Positions 46,152 through 55,900 of a stretch of DNA of 64,000 nt are shown here, in pieces. The first letter of the stretch is position 1. Each line of letters opens with the position of its first letter. The stretch is from NCBI RefSeq assembly GCF_000238775.2, contig NZ_AFEJ02000001.1, positions 1,116,001-1,180,000 of the forward strand, read 5' to 3'. The stretch is from Acaryochloris sp. CCMEE 5410. Lineage in GTDB: Bacteria; Cyanobacteriota; Cyanobacteriia; Thermosynechococcales; Thermosynechococcaceae. The position numbers were made by a program, and so were the translations under genes. The notes beneath the pieces are model-generated. The model searched no databases and was not told where the DNA came from. It was given only the letters and a program-made list of their open reading frames with translations.

Positions 46152-47697
46152 TCAAATATCTATCGCATCTAGGACATGGGTTTGCCATTGATGCTGAAAT
46201 CGCTCAGCCACTAAGGGCTGGAGAATAATTTTTGGCGGTGTTCCAGCTTTGATATCGATACGTAAGCCAGAATAGGACCGATGCTTCTGGGAGCCTTGCC
46301 CGGAGCGACCGATATAAAGATGTGATCGGGCCACGATACGCTCAGTTTCCCCTTCTTGCTTTTCCGTTAACTCCGGTCCTTCAAGCCGCTGACGCCGGAG
46401 ACTGAAACCACTACCACCGCAAATCACCCAATTAAGATTGGCATCGGCATGCCCTGTATCTCCTGTCTTCAAATACTCCAAACAGTGAGCATGTCCATTG
46501 ATAACTAAATCTACGATGGATCGACCTTGGCTTATGTCACCCACCTCACCTTGAACGCCATTGAGAACCCAACGTAGATTTTGCCGAACGACTAAAGTTT
46601 GGCCCTGATACCACTTGGTTGCTTCTGTCACATAGGGCGGATAGTGGAGAAATAAGATTCGCCCCCGAGCATCAGGATCTCGCCAGGATTGGATGAGCTG
46701 TTGCTTCAGCCAGGTGAGTTGTTCTATATCAACAACTGCCTCTGTCTCGTGGGCTAACTGTTTATCAATATCCAGAATTTGCTCTTCAATTTGTTCGACC
46801 TGGCGATAAGCATCCTCAATCTCTAAATCGGCGGTTTCCACTGCTGCTCTTAAGGCTTCTGTCTTCTGCTCCATCAGGGATTGGCGAGTTTTAAGCAGGT
46901 GTTGCCTGAGGCGCTGTCCAGTTTCTGTATCGGGCAGAGCTTGGGGAGCATTAAACGTATTGGAATCCAGAGCAAAAAAATCAATCCCGCCGTGGCGAAA
47001 CTGATAGTAGCGGTTTGGAAGCCGAGTAAATTGGCCCGGTTGGTATCGTAGACATCGCTCTAACGTTGAGCAAGAAGTGTAGTGGGTGTCTAGGTGTTGC
47101 CTAAGTTCTGAGTCACTTAAGCCCTGTAAGTAATCCAAAAAAGCTTTGGCATAGACCTCTCCTTTATGGGAACCGTGCCAGCCTACATCTAATATCAAAT
47201 TGGCGTTGGAATAACTGACGCAAAGGCAACGTCACTTGCGACAACAGTCCCCATATCCAGGGCAAGTCGTAATAATCATGATTCCCAGGGACTGGAAAGA
47301 ACGGAAATTGAAACACCATCTGGTCGTAGGCAATATCCCTGGGCTGATGTCCTCCCACAAGCCATTCGCGATAGGGATCGATAAAATTCTCGGAATACTG
47401 CTCATTGGAACCGACGAGATAAACCACATCTCCCGTATGTAGGGCAAAGCTACTTCCTTCTCCATGCTTTAATAGCAGCTCCATCACTCGTCGCTGGGGG
47501 CTATCCCCTCGGTATTGTCCAGTGCCACTGTCTCCGATTACTAGGAAGGAGAAATCTTGACTCTCTGATTCCCCATTTTCTAAGACCAATTTCGTTTGGC
47601 TGATATTTTGGCTCGCAATAAAAGGGTGTTGCCAGCACACCCTTTTATTCATTTCATTGATTTTGAGGGAGATGGATGGATCAGAAACAAACTGCAT
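46152..47697 (-). pseudogene. Metallophosphoesterase, one frameshift
   Basis: This is a calcineurin-like phosphoesterase. The first frame (47697 down to about 47180) has FSFLVIGDSGTGQY, FALHTGDVVYLVG and PVPGNHDYYDLP, which supply the metal ligands. After LFQRQFDI the proper continuation, DVGWHGSHKGEVYAKAF, is in another frame reaching 46152, with LFLHYPPYV and VINGHAHCLEYL. One extra base near 47185 explains the break. The second part also holds a long coiled coil (TETGQRLRQHLLK to LTWLKQQLIQSW), unusual as an insert. The joined product would be about 515 residues. The substrate is unknown. Confidence 0.85.
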
Positions 47698-47700
47698 AGG

Positions 47701-48240
47701 TTAGTGTTGAACGCTTGCATGCAGATCCAATCCTGACCGCGATCCACTGGCATCAACACGTTCCCCTTCAATAAAGGATCGCAGCATCCAAGCCATCTCT
47801 TCATGCTCTTCCATTAAACCTGTCAAGAAATCTGCCGTTCCTTCATCATGGAATTGCTCAGAACAGTGATCGATATGCTCTCTCAAGTTACGAATCACCT
47901 GTTCGTGATCGTTTACCAAACGAGCCACCATATCCGTTGCGGTGGGCAAGTCACCTGGATGTTCGCTAATTGTTGAGTGATCCAGAAAGCCCTTTGCTGT
48001 GCCCAGCGGATATCCACCTAAGGATCGGATGCGCTCTGCACAAGCATCAACGTTGGAGGTCAGGGTTTCATATTGTTCTTCCCAAAGTTGATGGAGGGTC
48101 ATAAATTGGGGACCCACGACATCCCAGTGATATTTTTTGGTTTTAATAACGAGTAAATATAAATCAGCCAAATCTTGATTTAAAAGTTGAATAACCCCTT
48201 GGCGTTGTTCAGTTGTTAAACCAATATTGTAAGGTTGCAT
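47701..48240 (-). CDS. dps: Dps-family ferritin-like DNA-protection protein
   Basis: This 179-residue four-helix protein has ferroxidase-site residues: H in KTKKYHWDVVGPQF, and D and E in NVDACAERIRSLGG. Family segments LHQLWEEQYE and DHEQVIRNLREHID follow. Dps oxidises and stores iron and protects DNA from peroxide; cyanobacterial forms often act in metal and peroxide stress. It starts 3 bp after the broken phosphoesterase would begin, so they may share a transcript, with dps first. Confidence 0.92.
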   Translation of the reverse strand: MQPYNIGLTTEQRQGVIQLLNQDLADLYLLVIKTKKYHWDVVGPQFMTLHQLWEEQYETLTSNVDACAERIRSLGGYPLGTAKGFLDHSTISEHPGDLPTATDMVARLVNDHEQVIRNLREHIDHCSEQFHDEGTADFLTGLMEEHEEMAWMLRSFIEGERVDASGSRSGLDLHASVQH

Positions 48241-48405
48241 AAATATTTCTTCCTTTATTGCATCTACACGTTAGTTAATCAGTTATGCTCTCAAAAATCT
48301 TCTCCCAAGAGGGTGAGATTTCATATCTGTTGATCTACCAAAAGGAATAGAGTCTCTCTTTGGTAATCCAAAGGTTGACCGCAGAGTAAACTTGCCAGAA
48401 AATAC

Positions 48406-48453
48406 ACAGACAGCTCAATTATTAGCGGGAATTCTAATAATTGAGCTGTCTGT
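48406..48453 (-). terminator. 20-bp perfect hairpin between the HLIP and dps genes
   Basis: A perfect 20-bp stem (48406-48425 with 48434-48453) has an 8-nt loop. It lies 100 bp after the HLIP stop on the minus strand, and a TATTTTC run follows it on that strand. It is likely the HLIP terminator, and its length could also stabilise the transcript. The rest of the gap 48241-48556 shows nothing else besides the dps promoter region. Confidence 0.7.
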
Positions 48454-48556
48454 AAAAATTGCTCTATTTATTAGCTGTTAGATTGGGATATCTAATAATC
48501 CTAAAAATCTATGAAACAAGAGCATTCAGGCTGAAATAGCATCTTATAGATTGTTT

Positions 48557-48700
48557 CTATAAAGCTAGTAGATGGTTATACAGGCCATGTCCAGTGATTA
48601 ACTCAGCAATAATGGAGAGAGTAAATCCCATCATAGCGAGACGGCCACTCCAAGTTTCAGCAAACTGAGTAAAACCAAATTTTGCTTGTTGGCGTTCCAT
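48557..48700 (-). CDS. High-light-inducible protein (one-helix, Chl-binding)
   Basis: This 47-residue protein reads MERQQAKFGFTQFAETWSGR, then LAMMGFTLSIIAELITGHGL, and a short end. The E-x-x-x-G-R-x-A-M-M-G-F motif (ETWSGRLAMMGF) is the chlorophyll-binding signature of the LHC superfamily. HLIPs photoprotect by binding chlorophyll and carotenoid, often at photosystem II assembly stages. The start has AGGAGCATCGTT upstream. It is probably light-stress induced. A second HLIP lies at 50225, on the other side of an IS630 remnant. Confidence 0.93.
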   Translation of the reverse strand: MERQQAKFGFTQFAETWSGRLAMMGFTLSIIAELITGHGLYNHLLAL

Positions 48701-48902
48701 AATAACGATGCTCCTATGAATGTGTACGATGTAATCGTCGAAACCTTAAAAAATTCATAAAGGCTTCTTAGACGAGCAGTCTTAAGGTGCTCAGCTTCTC
48801 AAGACAATGTTTGAGTGGATCAAACCAGTAGGCGAAATGAGTAAAAACCAAATTTCAATTACACAGAACTTCAACTCTTCCATATAAAGAAGTTCTTAAC
48901 TA

Positions 48903-50100
48903 GTGCTCGACCACACTGAATTAGATAGGTAAGCTAGAAACAATCTAGCTGTTTTTAGCCAACCAATCATGCCTGATAAATATATTGTGACGCTAACGCC
49001 TGAAGAACGCAGTGAGCTGATGCAACTCACCCGACGTGGAACCTTGTCAGCGCGAAAAATGAAACGAGCCCAGATTTTGATGTTGGCAGATAAGGGACAC
49101 AAAGACGACACCATTACTCAAATGCTCAATGCAGGCATCTCTACCGTGCATCGTACTCGCCAGAAATTTGTGGAAGGTGGTGTGGAGTTCGCCCTCAATG
49201 AGCGTCCCAGGCCAGGGGGGCAAAAGAAGCTCGATAGCAAAGCAGAGGCCTTGCTCATTGCGACAGCTTGTAGCGACCCACCTACCGGTTGTTGCCGGTG
49301 GACCATGCAGCTATTGGCAGAACGGCTAGTTGAACTCAACGTCGTCGAAAGCCTATCGGATGAAACGGTGCGACGCACGCTCGAAAAAACAGCTTAAGCC
49401 GTGGCTAAAAGAGCAGTGGTGTTTTTCTACTGTAGGCGCAGACTTTGTTTGGCGGATGGAGAACGTTCTAGATTTGTATGCCCAACCCTACCATCCTGAG
49501 GAGCCTGTTGTTTGTTTTGATGAACGGCCTTGCCAACTGATTGGCGAAACCCGGGTGCCCCGTCCACCAAAGCCCGGTCGTCCCCAACGCTACGACCATG
49601 AATATGAGCGCAAGGGCACTTGTAATATATTTGGCTTTTTCAACCGCTTAAAAGTTGGCGACATTTGAAGGTGACTGAGCATCGAAAAAGTGAGGACTTT
49701 GGGGTGTGCATGCAGTATCTAGTAGATGGTCTGTTTCCTGATGCTCAACAAGTGCACGTTGTCTTAGACAATCTCAACACCCATACTCCCGCTGCACTCT
49801 ACAAAACCTTCAAACCTGATGAAGCTTGAGGATTCTCAGTCGCATCCAGTTTCACTACACTCCAAAACATGGCAGTTGGCTCAATATGGTTGAGTTTGAG
49901 TTTTCGGCTCTTTCTAGGCAGTGCTTAAATCGACGAATTCCTGATATTGAAAAACTCCGGCATGAGGTCACTGCATGGGAACAAAGGCGTAACCGAGATA
50001 AAACGACGGTTAATTGGTTATTTACAGTGGATGATGCACGAACTAAACTCAGCCGACTCTATCCCCAAACTACCCTGTCATAATCACTGTGGTGAAGCAC
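48903..50100 (+). mobile_element. Dead IS630-family insertion sequence
   Basis: The ~1,200-bp element has TA at both ends (48901-48902 and 50101-50102), the target of this family. The imperfect terminal repeats are GTGCTCGACCACACTGA at the left and the complement of TCACTGTGGTGAAGCAC at the right, matching at 14 of the first 17 positions. Its transposase is broken in several places. It lies between two HLIP genes and interrupts no recognised gene. Confidence 0.85.
48969..50083 (+). pseudogene. IS630 transposase, multiply frameshifted
   Basis: Pieces in three frames rebuild one transposase. The N-terminal helix-turn-helix part (48969-49397) has YIVTLTPEERSELMQLTRRG. The second part, from about 49390, has KPWLKEQWC and VVCFDERPCQLIGE with the first catalytic Asp. 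The third part, from about 49668, has HVVLDNLNTHT with the second Asp. The last part (49826-50083) has YTPKHGSWLNMVEFEFSAL with the Glu. At least three indels separate them. An AAAAAA run at the first junction might suggest programmed slippage, but the later breaks argue for decay. Confidence 0.85.
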
Positions 50101-50224
50101 TAGCTTGTCCAAAGGTGACAGAATTACGCAGAGCTGATCTGTATTTTCGTCACTTTGTCCCTTTTCAGGATGCACTCATAAATGACGGTTAATGGGTCTA
50201 AGTCTTTTAATGTATCGACTCAAA

Positions 50225-50482
50225 TTATCCTAACAGGATATGGGCAATTCCTTTGCCCGTTAAAAGCTCCGTGAGAACTAATAAGTCAAAACCAATCATC
50301 GCGATTCGCCCACTGAACTTTTCGGCAAAGGGGGTAAATCCTAGTTTTGATTCCGCTGCATAAGGTTCAGGCTCAACGGCAAAATTGTTAGTTAAACCGG
50401 CATCATCTTTGACATAACCTTGTTCTCTGTCTTCAGATGTCAGTTCATCGTTTAGTACAGAAGATAAGTTCTCGGTACTCAT
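50225..50482 (-). CDS. High-light-inducible protein with N-terminal extension
   Basis: This 85-residue protein has a polar, acidic N-terminal ~50 residues and then the one-helix LHC motif KLGFTPFAEKFSGRIAMIGF, followed by DLLVLTELLTGKGIAHIL. The E-x-x-x-G-R-x-A-M-x-G-F signature is intact. It probably binds chlorophyll in pairs and dissipates energy under high light. TACGGAG lies about 10 bases before the ATG. It is one of two HLIP genes in the window, on the same strand as the other. Confidence 0.92.
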   Translation of the reverse strand: MSTENLSSVLNDELTSEDREQGYVKDDAGLTNNFAVEPEPYAAESKLGFTPFAEKFSGRIAMIGFDLLVLTELLTGKGIAHILLG

Positions 50483-50885
50483 AAATTAAACTCCGTAATT
50501 TTTCTTGCGTTTGATGTCCTCAGTATCTAGTAAATCAACCTTATCGAACATCAACCTTAAGACATAAAACGGATGTGAACCCTTATATCTAGAGGATTAC
50601 CATTTGCACTGATCAATAGCCAAAAGCTTCAAGAATACCCTTTTGTCTGAGTGCTCAAATTATCTCTACTTTAGAAATATAAAGTTCCATCAGTTCTCAT
50701 GATATCTAGTGCTGTCCTTTACCCACAGTAGATAGGCAAAGATAGCTGCCAGCTCTATCTTCCGAGAGATAAATTTTTACTTGACTTAGATCCTAGGGGA
50801 GATTCAGTTGCTCAATTTCTCAAGGTAAATATGAGTATAAATCTACTCAAGATTTTGCATGACCTAAACGATTAAGGAGGAAAAT
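50483..50885. other. Intergenic region between divergent genes
   Basis: About 400 AT-rich bases with promoters for the HLIP gene (minus) and the CsbD-like gene (plus). TAAGGAGGAAAAT before 50886 is a very strong ribosome site. I looked for RpaB-type HLR1 direct repeats near the HLIP and found none that fits well. Confidence 0.4.
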
Positions 50886-51302
50886 ATGCGTCCTAATTTT
50901 ATTCGTATTTGCCGCCGTATTACCTATACATTGGCATTGTCTTTTTCGATCTTGATCAGCAGTCTAGGGGCACTTCCTATGGATGCGATCGCAGCATCGC
51001 ATCAGCCTCAACTGATGGCTTTGTTTGGCTCCAGTCGGGCCGAACAATTAGATAATATGGCCAAAACAGATATCGATAAGACCTTCGGCAGCGGCACCAG
51101 CACCAAAGCAGAAGGTGCCGTTAAAGAAGCTCAAGGCAAAGCACAACAAGATATTCAGGCCACTCAAAGCGCGCTCAAGCAAGTCCCAGGGAAAGCCAAA
51201 CAGGATATGGGACGAACTCAAAACGCCATTGGCAATCTGAAACAAAATATTGAATCTGCGGCGGAAGATGCCCAAGATGCAGAGAAGGAATTGTTTGACT
51301 AA
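50886..51302 (+). CDS. Exported CsbD-like protein
   Basis: This 138-residue protein has a signal peptide or anchor (about 13-38, ending DAIAAS), then a hydrophilic, Ala/Gln/Lys-rich helical part with STKAEGAVKEAQGKAQQDIQ, which resembles CsbD-family stress proteins (K-x-EG-x-x-E--GK pattern). An exported version is less usual than the cytosolic one at 59689. The ribosome site AAGGAGGA is strong, which suggests high expression. Confidence 0.75.
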   Translation: MRPNFIRICRRITYTLALSFSILISSLGALPMDAIAASHQPQLMALFGSSRAEQLDNMAKTDIDKTFGSGTSTKAEGAVKEAQGKAQQDIQATQSALKQVPGKAKQDMGRTQNAIGNLKQNIESAAEDAQDAEKELFD

Positions 51303-51377
51303 CCATCGCGTTGGGGCTGACGTCTGATTGGCCCATTTCGATTGGTCTAATTCAAGTACAGACAGGTTATTGCCCTC

Positions 51378-51482
51378 ATGATCAGAACACTCTTTACGCA
51401 AACCGCCAGAGACATTGTCGTTGCCTTTACCTGCGGTCTGCTTTTACTTTTCTATGGATTACCTAGTGCTTTCGGCAGCTAG
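51378..51482 (+). CDS. Possible 34-residue single-helix peptide
   Basis: The frame MIRTLFTQTARDIVVAFTCG continues with LLLLFYGLPSAFGS. It has one hydrophobic segment and looks like a signal-anchor peptide. It follows the CsbD-like gene by 75 bp on the same strand. No ribosome site is obvious, so this is only a candidate. Confidence 0.35.
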   Translation: MIRTLFTQTARDIVVAFTCGLLLLFYGLPSAFGS

Positions 51483-51929
51483 AAGCTACTCTCCGCCACG
51501 ATCAATAGAGGCCAGGATTTGCACAGGGTTTGTGATCATTTGGGCGACCATTTATATCTATATCTGAGAAGTTGAAGCTAATGGCATTATCTACATTTAA
51601 ATTGAACGGACTTCAATTCCATAAATCGTTGACTGGGTGACGTACAAGGCGTTGATTAGCAGAAAAATAATCCATAAATAATAGGACTATAGGACATAAC
51701 AGATTAGTACCTTAGATCCTTGTACCCCCATCTGCATGACATCTATGATTCAGGTGTGATGAGACATTAACGAAAAGGCATTGAAGGAAAAGTCTCATTT
51801 TTAGAAAGTATAGATTCACCCTATCAAAATTATTTTTGGGTCAATAATACTTGCTATTTAGCTATAGCCACCTTCAGAAGAAAATAATCCTTGGTTGATG
51901 AGTATCTAAAACATTTGGAGGACATTTCA
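51483..51929. other. Intergenic AT-rich region
   Basis: About 450 bp without a coding frame that I can support. It probably holds the promoter and leader of the Arg-rich secreted protein, whose ribosome site TTGGAGGACATTTCA ends the region. Confidence 0.4.
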
Positions 51930-52211
51930 ATGAAAAAATTGATGCTTACAGCGCTCACCATACTGCCACTGGTGACAACTCCGATGGTGGCACAACCTGC
52001 TTCGGCAGATGTGACCATTAAGGTGCCCATCTTTAGTGGACAGAGCCGTTCAACGGTACAGGAGCGAAGAAACTCCCGTCGTATCTATCGTCGGACAAAC
52101 TCTCGCCAAGCTCGTCGCATTCGCCGCCAGCGCCGACAATGGGTCGAGGGGCGATGGACCACTCGACGGGGAAGACGGGTTTGGGTGCCCGGATATTACG
52201 TCTTTAGATGA
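51930..52211 (+). CDS. Small secreted Arg-rich protein
   Basis: This protein has 93 residues from the ATG at 51930 (MKKLMLTALTILPLVTTPMV), chosen because TTGGAGGACATTTCA precedes it. The signal peptide ends near PASAD. The mature part is very basic (RRNSRRIYRRTNSRQARR) and ends WVEGRWTTRRGRRVWVPGYY, which resembles YXWGXW-type surface repeats. It may bind envelope polymers or nucleic acid. The function is unknown. A strong terminator follows. Confidence 0.75.
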   Translation: MKKLMLTALTILPLVTTPMVAQPASADVTIKVPIFSGQSRSTVQERRNSRRIYRRTNSRQARRIRRQRRQWVEGRWTTRRGRRVWVPGYYVFR

Positions 52212-52291
52212 TATCGGAGCCTAGGGTGTAGCAACTTTATTGAGTCTACTTGTTCCGAGGAGACGCCCTAAACCATTTACCTCACACCTTG

Positions 52292-52330
52292 ATGGAGAAA
52301 AGAACGCTGTGGGCTTTTCTCCATTTTTTT
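52292..52330 (+). terminator. Factor-independent terminator
   Basis: The 11-bp stem ATGGAGAAAAG/CTTTTCTCCAT (52292-52302 with 52314-52324) is followed directly by TTTTTT. It ends the transcript of the Arg-rich secreted protein. Confidence 0.85.
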
Positions 52331-52355
52331 GATTTAACTAGAACGGGGGGTACCC

Positions 52356-52814
52356 TTACTGAGATCGCTCTGAGGCGGACGTTTTTTTGGCGAGCCAGTA
52401 GTCCACGGAAACCGTATTGAAACTGCGACACGCTAAGAGGATAAATAAGATTAGACCATAGACCAGCTGGTCCCCTGCTGCCTGCCAATTCTGGACTGCA
52501 GTCACCCCGAGCATTAGGATCACCATCAGGCTTGAGGTGACTATCAGAGCAATACGCGTTTGCCAGCCAAGGATGAGCAGTCCACCGACAATCAGTTCAA
52601 CAATGGGAACTAAAAAGGCGTTGATGCGCACCAAGGGTTCCGGAAAGTACGAAGCCTCCATCGCTTTCACCATACTTTCGACAAAACCAGGGATATTGCC
52701 GATCCGTGTGAGGCCGTGGTTGAGGAAGTTGACGCCGATCAGAAGGCGCAGGAGTACGTATGCGATCGCAACATCGGTTCGGTTCAACTTGAACGTTCTA
52801 GGAGAGTGAGTCAT
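52356..52814 (-). CDS. DoxX-family membrane protein
   Basis: This 152-residue protein has four membrane helices. RLLIGVNFLNHGLTRIGNIPG near the N-terminus (given by LLIGVNFLNHGLTR) and LVPIVELIVGGLLILGW are the DoxX family segments. DoxX-like proteins act in redox or sulfur metabolism in some bacteria, but most are uncharacterised. It is a single gene on the minus strand, near but not in the RND operon, whose last gene ends at 52970. Confidence 0.88.
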   Translation of the reverse strand: MTHSPRTFKLNRTDVAIAYVLLRLLIGVNFLNHGLTRIGNIPGFVESMVKAMEASYFPEPLVRINAFLVPIVELIVGGLLILGWQTRIALIVTSSLMVILMLGVTAVQNWQAAGDQLVYGLILFILLACRSFNTVSVDYWLAKKTSASERSQ

Positions 52815-52969
52815 AGGTCTCAGTTAAAGCAGTACAGGGGGACATCATCAGAAGTGGGGAGCAATCAATCGCTAGCCCAATCTCCAACGCTGATTCATCT
52901 TTTTTTAGGAGTCGATCATGGACAGATCCTCACTAAACTTCAGAACTGCAGGCATAGAGAGACTATCAA

Positions 52970-55900
52970 TCAAGATTGCAGCCGTTGCAAAAGACGATGG
53001 AACGGTAATGTCTTGATCTTGCTTGAAGGGCCTTTTTGGGAGTGCCCGGCATTATGGAGAATCACATAGAAGCAAGGGATGATAAACAGGGTCAGCAAGG
53101 TGGCTAAGGAAAGTCCAGCAAACACCACAATGCCCAAGGGTTGCAAAAACTCTGACCCTTGACCAATACCGAGAGCGAGGGGAAGCATCCCCAGCACAGT
53201 GGTCATGGTCGTCATCAAAATGGGCTTTAGGCGTTGAGGCGCTGCCTGCAAAATGGCAGCTTGACGATCTTGCCCGGACTGAACATAAATTTGGTTGGCT
53301 AACTCCACCATGATGATGGCGTTATTGACGACAATCCCCACCAATAGAACTACGCCCACAATCACCGTGGCACCGATAGCCGTCTGGGTCATGTAGAGAC
53401 CCAAAATACCGCCTGACAAGGCCAGGGGAACCGTAAACAAAATAACCAGGGGATCGATCAGAGAGTTATATTGCACGGCCATTACCACGAAGACCAGAAA
53501 TGCCGCTAGTCCCCCCAAGGTTTGCAGGGCCTGCTGTAACGCTCGATTACTCTGCGCCGCCGTGCTAGGTAGTAGAGACACACCCTCTGGAAGGGTGAGG
53601 GTTGCTAACGCCGACTCCACCTCCGCTAGAGCGTCACTTAACCGCGCCCCTTCCGCTAAGTTTCCCCCCACTAAGTAGACGGGTTGCTGATTAATCCGCT
53701 GGATTTCAATCGGGGCTGCTCCCAGATCAATCTTGGCTACATCTGCGAGCTGCACAAACTGTTTGCCCTCGGTAAACAGGGGGAGTTGAGCCAACTGCTC
53801 TTCCGTTTGCAGGGATTTTGGATCCAGCTGAACGCGAATATCGATCAGGCGATTCCCTTGCTGGAGTTGGGTAGGGACGGAACCCTCTACAGCCGTCTGA
53901 ATCGTTTCGCCCATCTGTTGGGCCGATAGACCCAGGGCTGCCACTCTTTCCCAGTCGGGGGAGATCTGCAGCTCGGGTTGGTCCGGATCATTGTCCGGAC
54001 GGAACCGCGCCCCAGTCACTCGCTCACTCAGAGCGCCTAACACCTGTCGTCCTGCCTGGCTGAGCTGCTGTGGATCTTCTCCCTGCAGCAGCACATCAAC
54101 ATCAGCCCCTCGAATGGGCGAGTTACTGGTAATCAATCCGCGCACTTGCCCTGGAGAAACGCGGATGCGGGTATCGACCAAATTTAGCTGGTCAATCGCT
54201 TGGCTGACCTGCTGGGTATAGGCCTCCACATCCGCATTGGGCTTGAGGGTAATCGACCCCGACCCCCGCAACGGATTTTCTCTCAGATTCGTCCCTCGGA
54301 TAGACCCTCCAGCCGTTATAAACGCATAGGCAGTCTCCGGCTGCTCCGCCAAGATATCTTCCACCTTCGCCATCACGAGACGGTTCTGCTCTAGGGTTGT
54401 CCCCACGGGGAACTGAGCCACCAATGAGGCCTGCCCGGTATTGATCGGCGGTAAAATCTCTTGCGGAATTTGCCCTAGCATCATGAGACTACTGCTGCCT
54501 AGGATCAAAATCGCGCCTACCACCACTGGCCATCGCCATTTCAAAATCCATCCCAACCCCCGACGATAGCTCAGGGTCGCGCGCTCAAACCGGTCTCGGA
54601 ACTGCACGAGCAGCCAGGTTTGACCAATTCGGCTTGATCTGCGAATCATCAATAGCCGCGAGGCCAGCACCGGTACGACTGTCAGGGCAATGAGAATTGA
54701 GGCGCTAATGGCAAAACTGATGGTGAGCAGGAGTTCATTAAAGAGGAGGGCAATAAATCCGCCAATCATTAAAAACGGTAAGACCGCCACCAAGTTGGTA
54801 CTTGTAGATGCCACCAGCGCTGATTCCACTTGACGGCTGCTCTGTTCCGCCTGTCTGAGGATCTGGCCCTGGCGGGAATATCCATTCTGCGAGGCTTGGG
54901 TCTGGGTGCCCTGGACAATGGTCTCCAGCATAACGATGGCGTTGTCCACGACAATGCCAACGCCCAAGGCTAGGCCGCCTAAGCTAAATACATTCATGGA
55001 GAGACCAAACAGCCGCATCAAAATAATGGCGGTGAGGGTCGCTAGGGGAATGGCCAGTACAATAATCAGGGTCTGTCGTAGAGACCCCAAAAATAGCAGG
55101 ACCGCCAAGGCGGCTAGCACCATTCCACTCAGACCGGAGATGGCAACATTCCGAATCGCATTGCGAATAAAGATGGACTCGTCCAGGGTGGAAATCATCA
55201 CCATCTCGGCGGGAATAATCCCTCGTTGAGTCAGCTCTGCCAGCTTGGCCTTGACCCCATCCACGACCACGACTGTATTGGCATCGGGCTGTTTTTGCAG
55301 GCTAATTTTAACCGCAGGGGTCTGATTGAGATTGACGAACACCCGCTGTTCAGCCGCTCCATCCACGACCTTGGCAATATCTCGGAGGTAAACTTGTTGG
55401 TCTCCCTGCAGCACCTGCTGAGTGATGGAGAGGGGAGCGCCAGCTGTTTCATTGGCAGAGGCAGGCGCAGCTACATTCAGAATCAGGGATTCAATCTCAT
55501 CGACGGACTGAAATTGTCCCATCGTGCGCGTCAGTGGTTCGGTCAGCCGTCCCAGGATCCGCCCACCTGAAATATCCTGATTGCGGGCGCTCAGGGCGTC
55601 GAGCACCTCCGTTATGCTCACGCCAACGGCCTGCATCCGGTTAAGGTCCAGATTGATCTGAATTTCTTCCTCTGCGGCCCCAGAGACTTCAGCAGATGAA
55701 ACACCGGGTACAAGTCCCAATTCGCGGCTCAGGGTTTCCTCTGCAAACACTCGGAGCTCTGAATCGTCTAGACCGGGCGATGTCAGGGCCATTTCATAGA
55801 CAGGTAATTGCGAAGGGTCAAATTTAAACAGACGCGGCTGCTCAATCGTGTCGGGAAGATCATTCAGAGCGCGGTTAAGGGCCGCCGTGGCGTCGTTGAG

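Noticed and set aside
48700-48900. Possible HLR1 (RpaB) direct repeat before the HLIP gene
   Set aside because: GATTACATCGTACACATTC has only one good half, and the spacing does not fit two TTACA-type repeats.
49385-49400. Programmed frameshift in the IS630 transposase at an AAAAAA run
   Set aside because: The needed shift is +1 rather than the usual -1, and two further breaks follow, so decay is simpler.
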